A stretch of 64,000 bases of DNA. Source: Whitmania pigra (lineage: Eukaryota; Annelida; Clitellata; Hirudinida; Haemopidae). A program made the position numbers and the translations under genes. The stretch lies in assembly GCA_021613335.1 (NCBI GenBank), contig JAJTWR010000479.1:372001-436000 (forward strand), given 5' to 3'. Each line of letters starts with the position of its first letter. The stretch's first letter is position 1. The notes under the pieces are model-generated. The model worked only from the letters and a program-made list of their open reading frames with translations, did not search any database and was not told where the DNA came from. Positions 63,722-64,000 of this stretch are shown here, piece after piece.

Positions 63722-64000
63722 TAAAATTTAAAAGCGTTTTTGTGCCTTTGAGCATAATTTTAATTGTTAATTTACTAACCTTTTTGGTTTATTTTAGGAT
63801 TGATTTTACCAAAGAAAAAAGATTTACGCTAAACGATAAAACCAAACAAATTCTCCAAAATAATAAAAAGGAAATACTGGTAACGGTATTTTTAGAAGGC
63901 GAAATGCCATCGGCTTTTAAACGCTTACGCAATGCTGCAGGCGATTTGCTGAACGATTTAAAAGCTTACGGAAAAGGAAATGTTAAGATAGAATTTATTG
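63715..64000 (+). CDS. gldG: gliding-associated protein GldG, N-terminal part (runs off the window)
   Basis: About 95 residues are visible before the window ends. One membrane helix (FVPLSIILIVNLLTFLVYF) is followed by RIDFTKEKRFTLNDKTKQIL and EILVTVFLEGEMPSAFKRL, the start of the periplasmic GldG/ABC_transp_aux domain. The ATG at 63715 overlaps the gldF end by 7 bases; a GTG at 63718 is possible. Confidence 0.92.
   Translation, partial: MVIKFKSVFVPLSIILIVNLLTFLVYFRIDFTKEKRFTLNDKTKQILQNNKKEILVTVFLEGEMPSAFKRLRNAAGDLLNDLKAYGKGNVKIEFI

Overview
The window is AT-rich chromosomal DNA from a member of the Bacteroidota, most likely a Sphingobacteriales-type organism (Pedobacter/Solitalea-like; the genus is a guess). 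The evidence is a SusC/SusD pair, gldA-gldF-gldG gliding genes, the DUF3822-rsmD pair, a long Bacteroidota-type aromatic amino acid hydroxylase, futalosine-pathway menaquinone synthesis, almost no Shine-Dalgarno sequences, and repeated promoters of the TTG-N18-21-TAnnTTTG type. No prophage, CRISPR array, plasmid function or rRNA operon was seen. Two tRNA genes (Asp-GTC, Leu-GAG) are present.

Layout. 1-4.2 kb: the start of an acyl-CoA dehydrogenase, futalosine hydrolase, then a PTPS/QueD-like gene, folE and fabD. 4.3-12 kb: a 1251-residue NtrY-like sensor kinase, a secreted family-10-like glycosidase, and a NagB/PIG-L fusion. 12.7-22.5 kb: SusC, SusD, a DUF4397 lipoprotein, a small CsbD-like protein, an S41 protease and a GH92 alpha-mannosidase. 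22.6-34.9 kb: housekeeping genes (ferredoxin and its reductase, lpxH, prfA, ftsK, lolA, a PhnP-like hydrolase, a DUF389 membrane protein, recR) with both tRNAs. 35.2-47.4 kb: an InlB-repeat/PEBP lipoprotein, a sodium:solute symporter, a LOG-family protein, a secreted nuclease, clpB, pyrE, a NUDIX hydrolase, coaD, rsmD and DUF3822. 47.6-55.9 kb: ribE, a beta-barrel protein, a PAP2 phosphatase, glyS, gtrA, phenylalanine hydroxylase, an SDR and an NlpC/P60 hydrolase. 56.4-61 kb: tyrosine breakdown genes (flavin reductase-like, FAH family, hmgA, hppD). 61.4-64 kb: gldA, gldF and the start of gldG, interleaved with two decayed genes.

How the genes fit together. Phenylalanine hydroxylase (52.7 kb), HPPD, homogentisate dioxygenase and the FAH-family hydrolase give most of a route from phenylalanine to fumarate and acetoacetate. 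FolE and the PTPS-like enzyme at 2.3-3.3 kb, perhaps with the SDR beside the hydroxylase, could supply its pterin cofactor (inference). SusCD, GH92 and the NagB/PIG-L fusion suggest glycan use, possibly of mannose- and glucosamine-bearing glycans (inference).

Most notable structures: a 161-bp MITE-like element at 26428-26588 whose left 79 bp align without gaps to the end of a decayed IS5-like transposase element at 38425-38733; pyrE and a NUDIX gene that share bases of their divergent start codons; a NagB domain lacking the usual catalytic Asp; a hydroxylase with a long unassigned C-terminal half; and three genes whose -7 box lies directly against the start codon.
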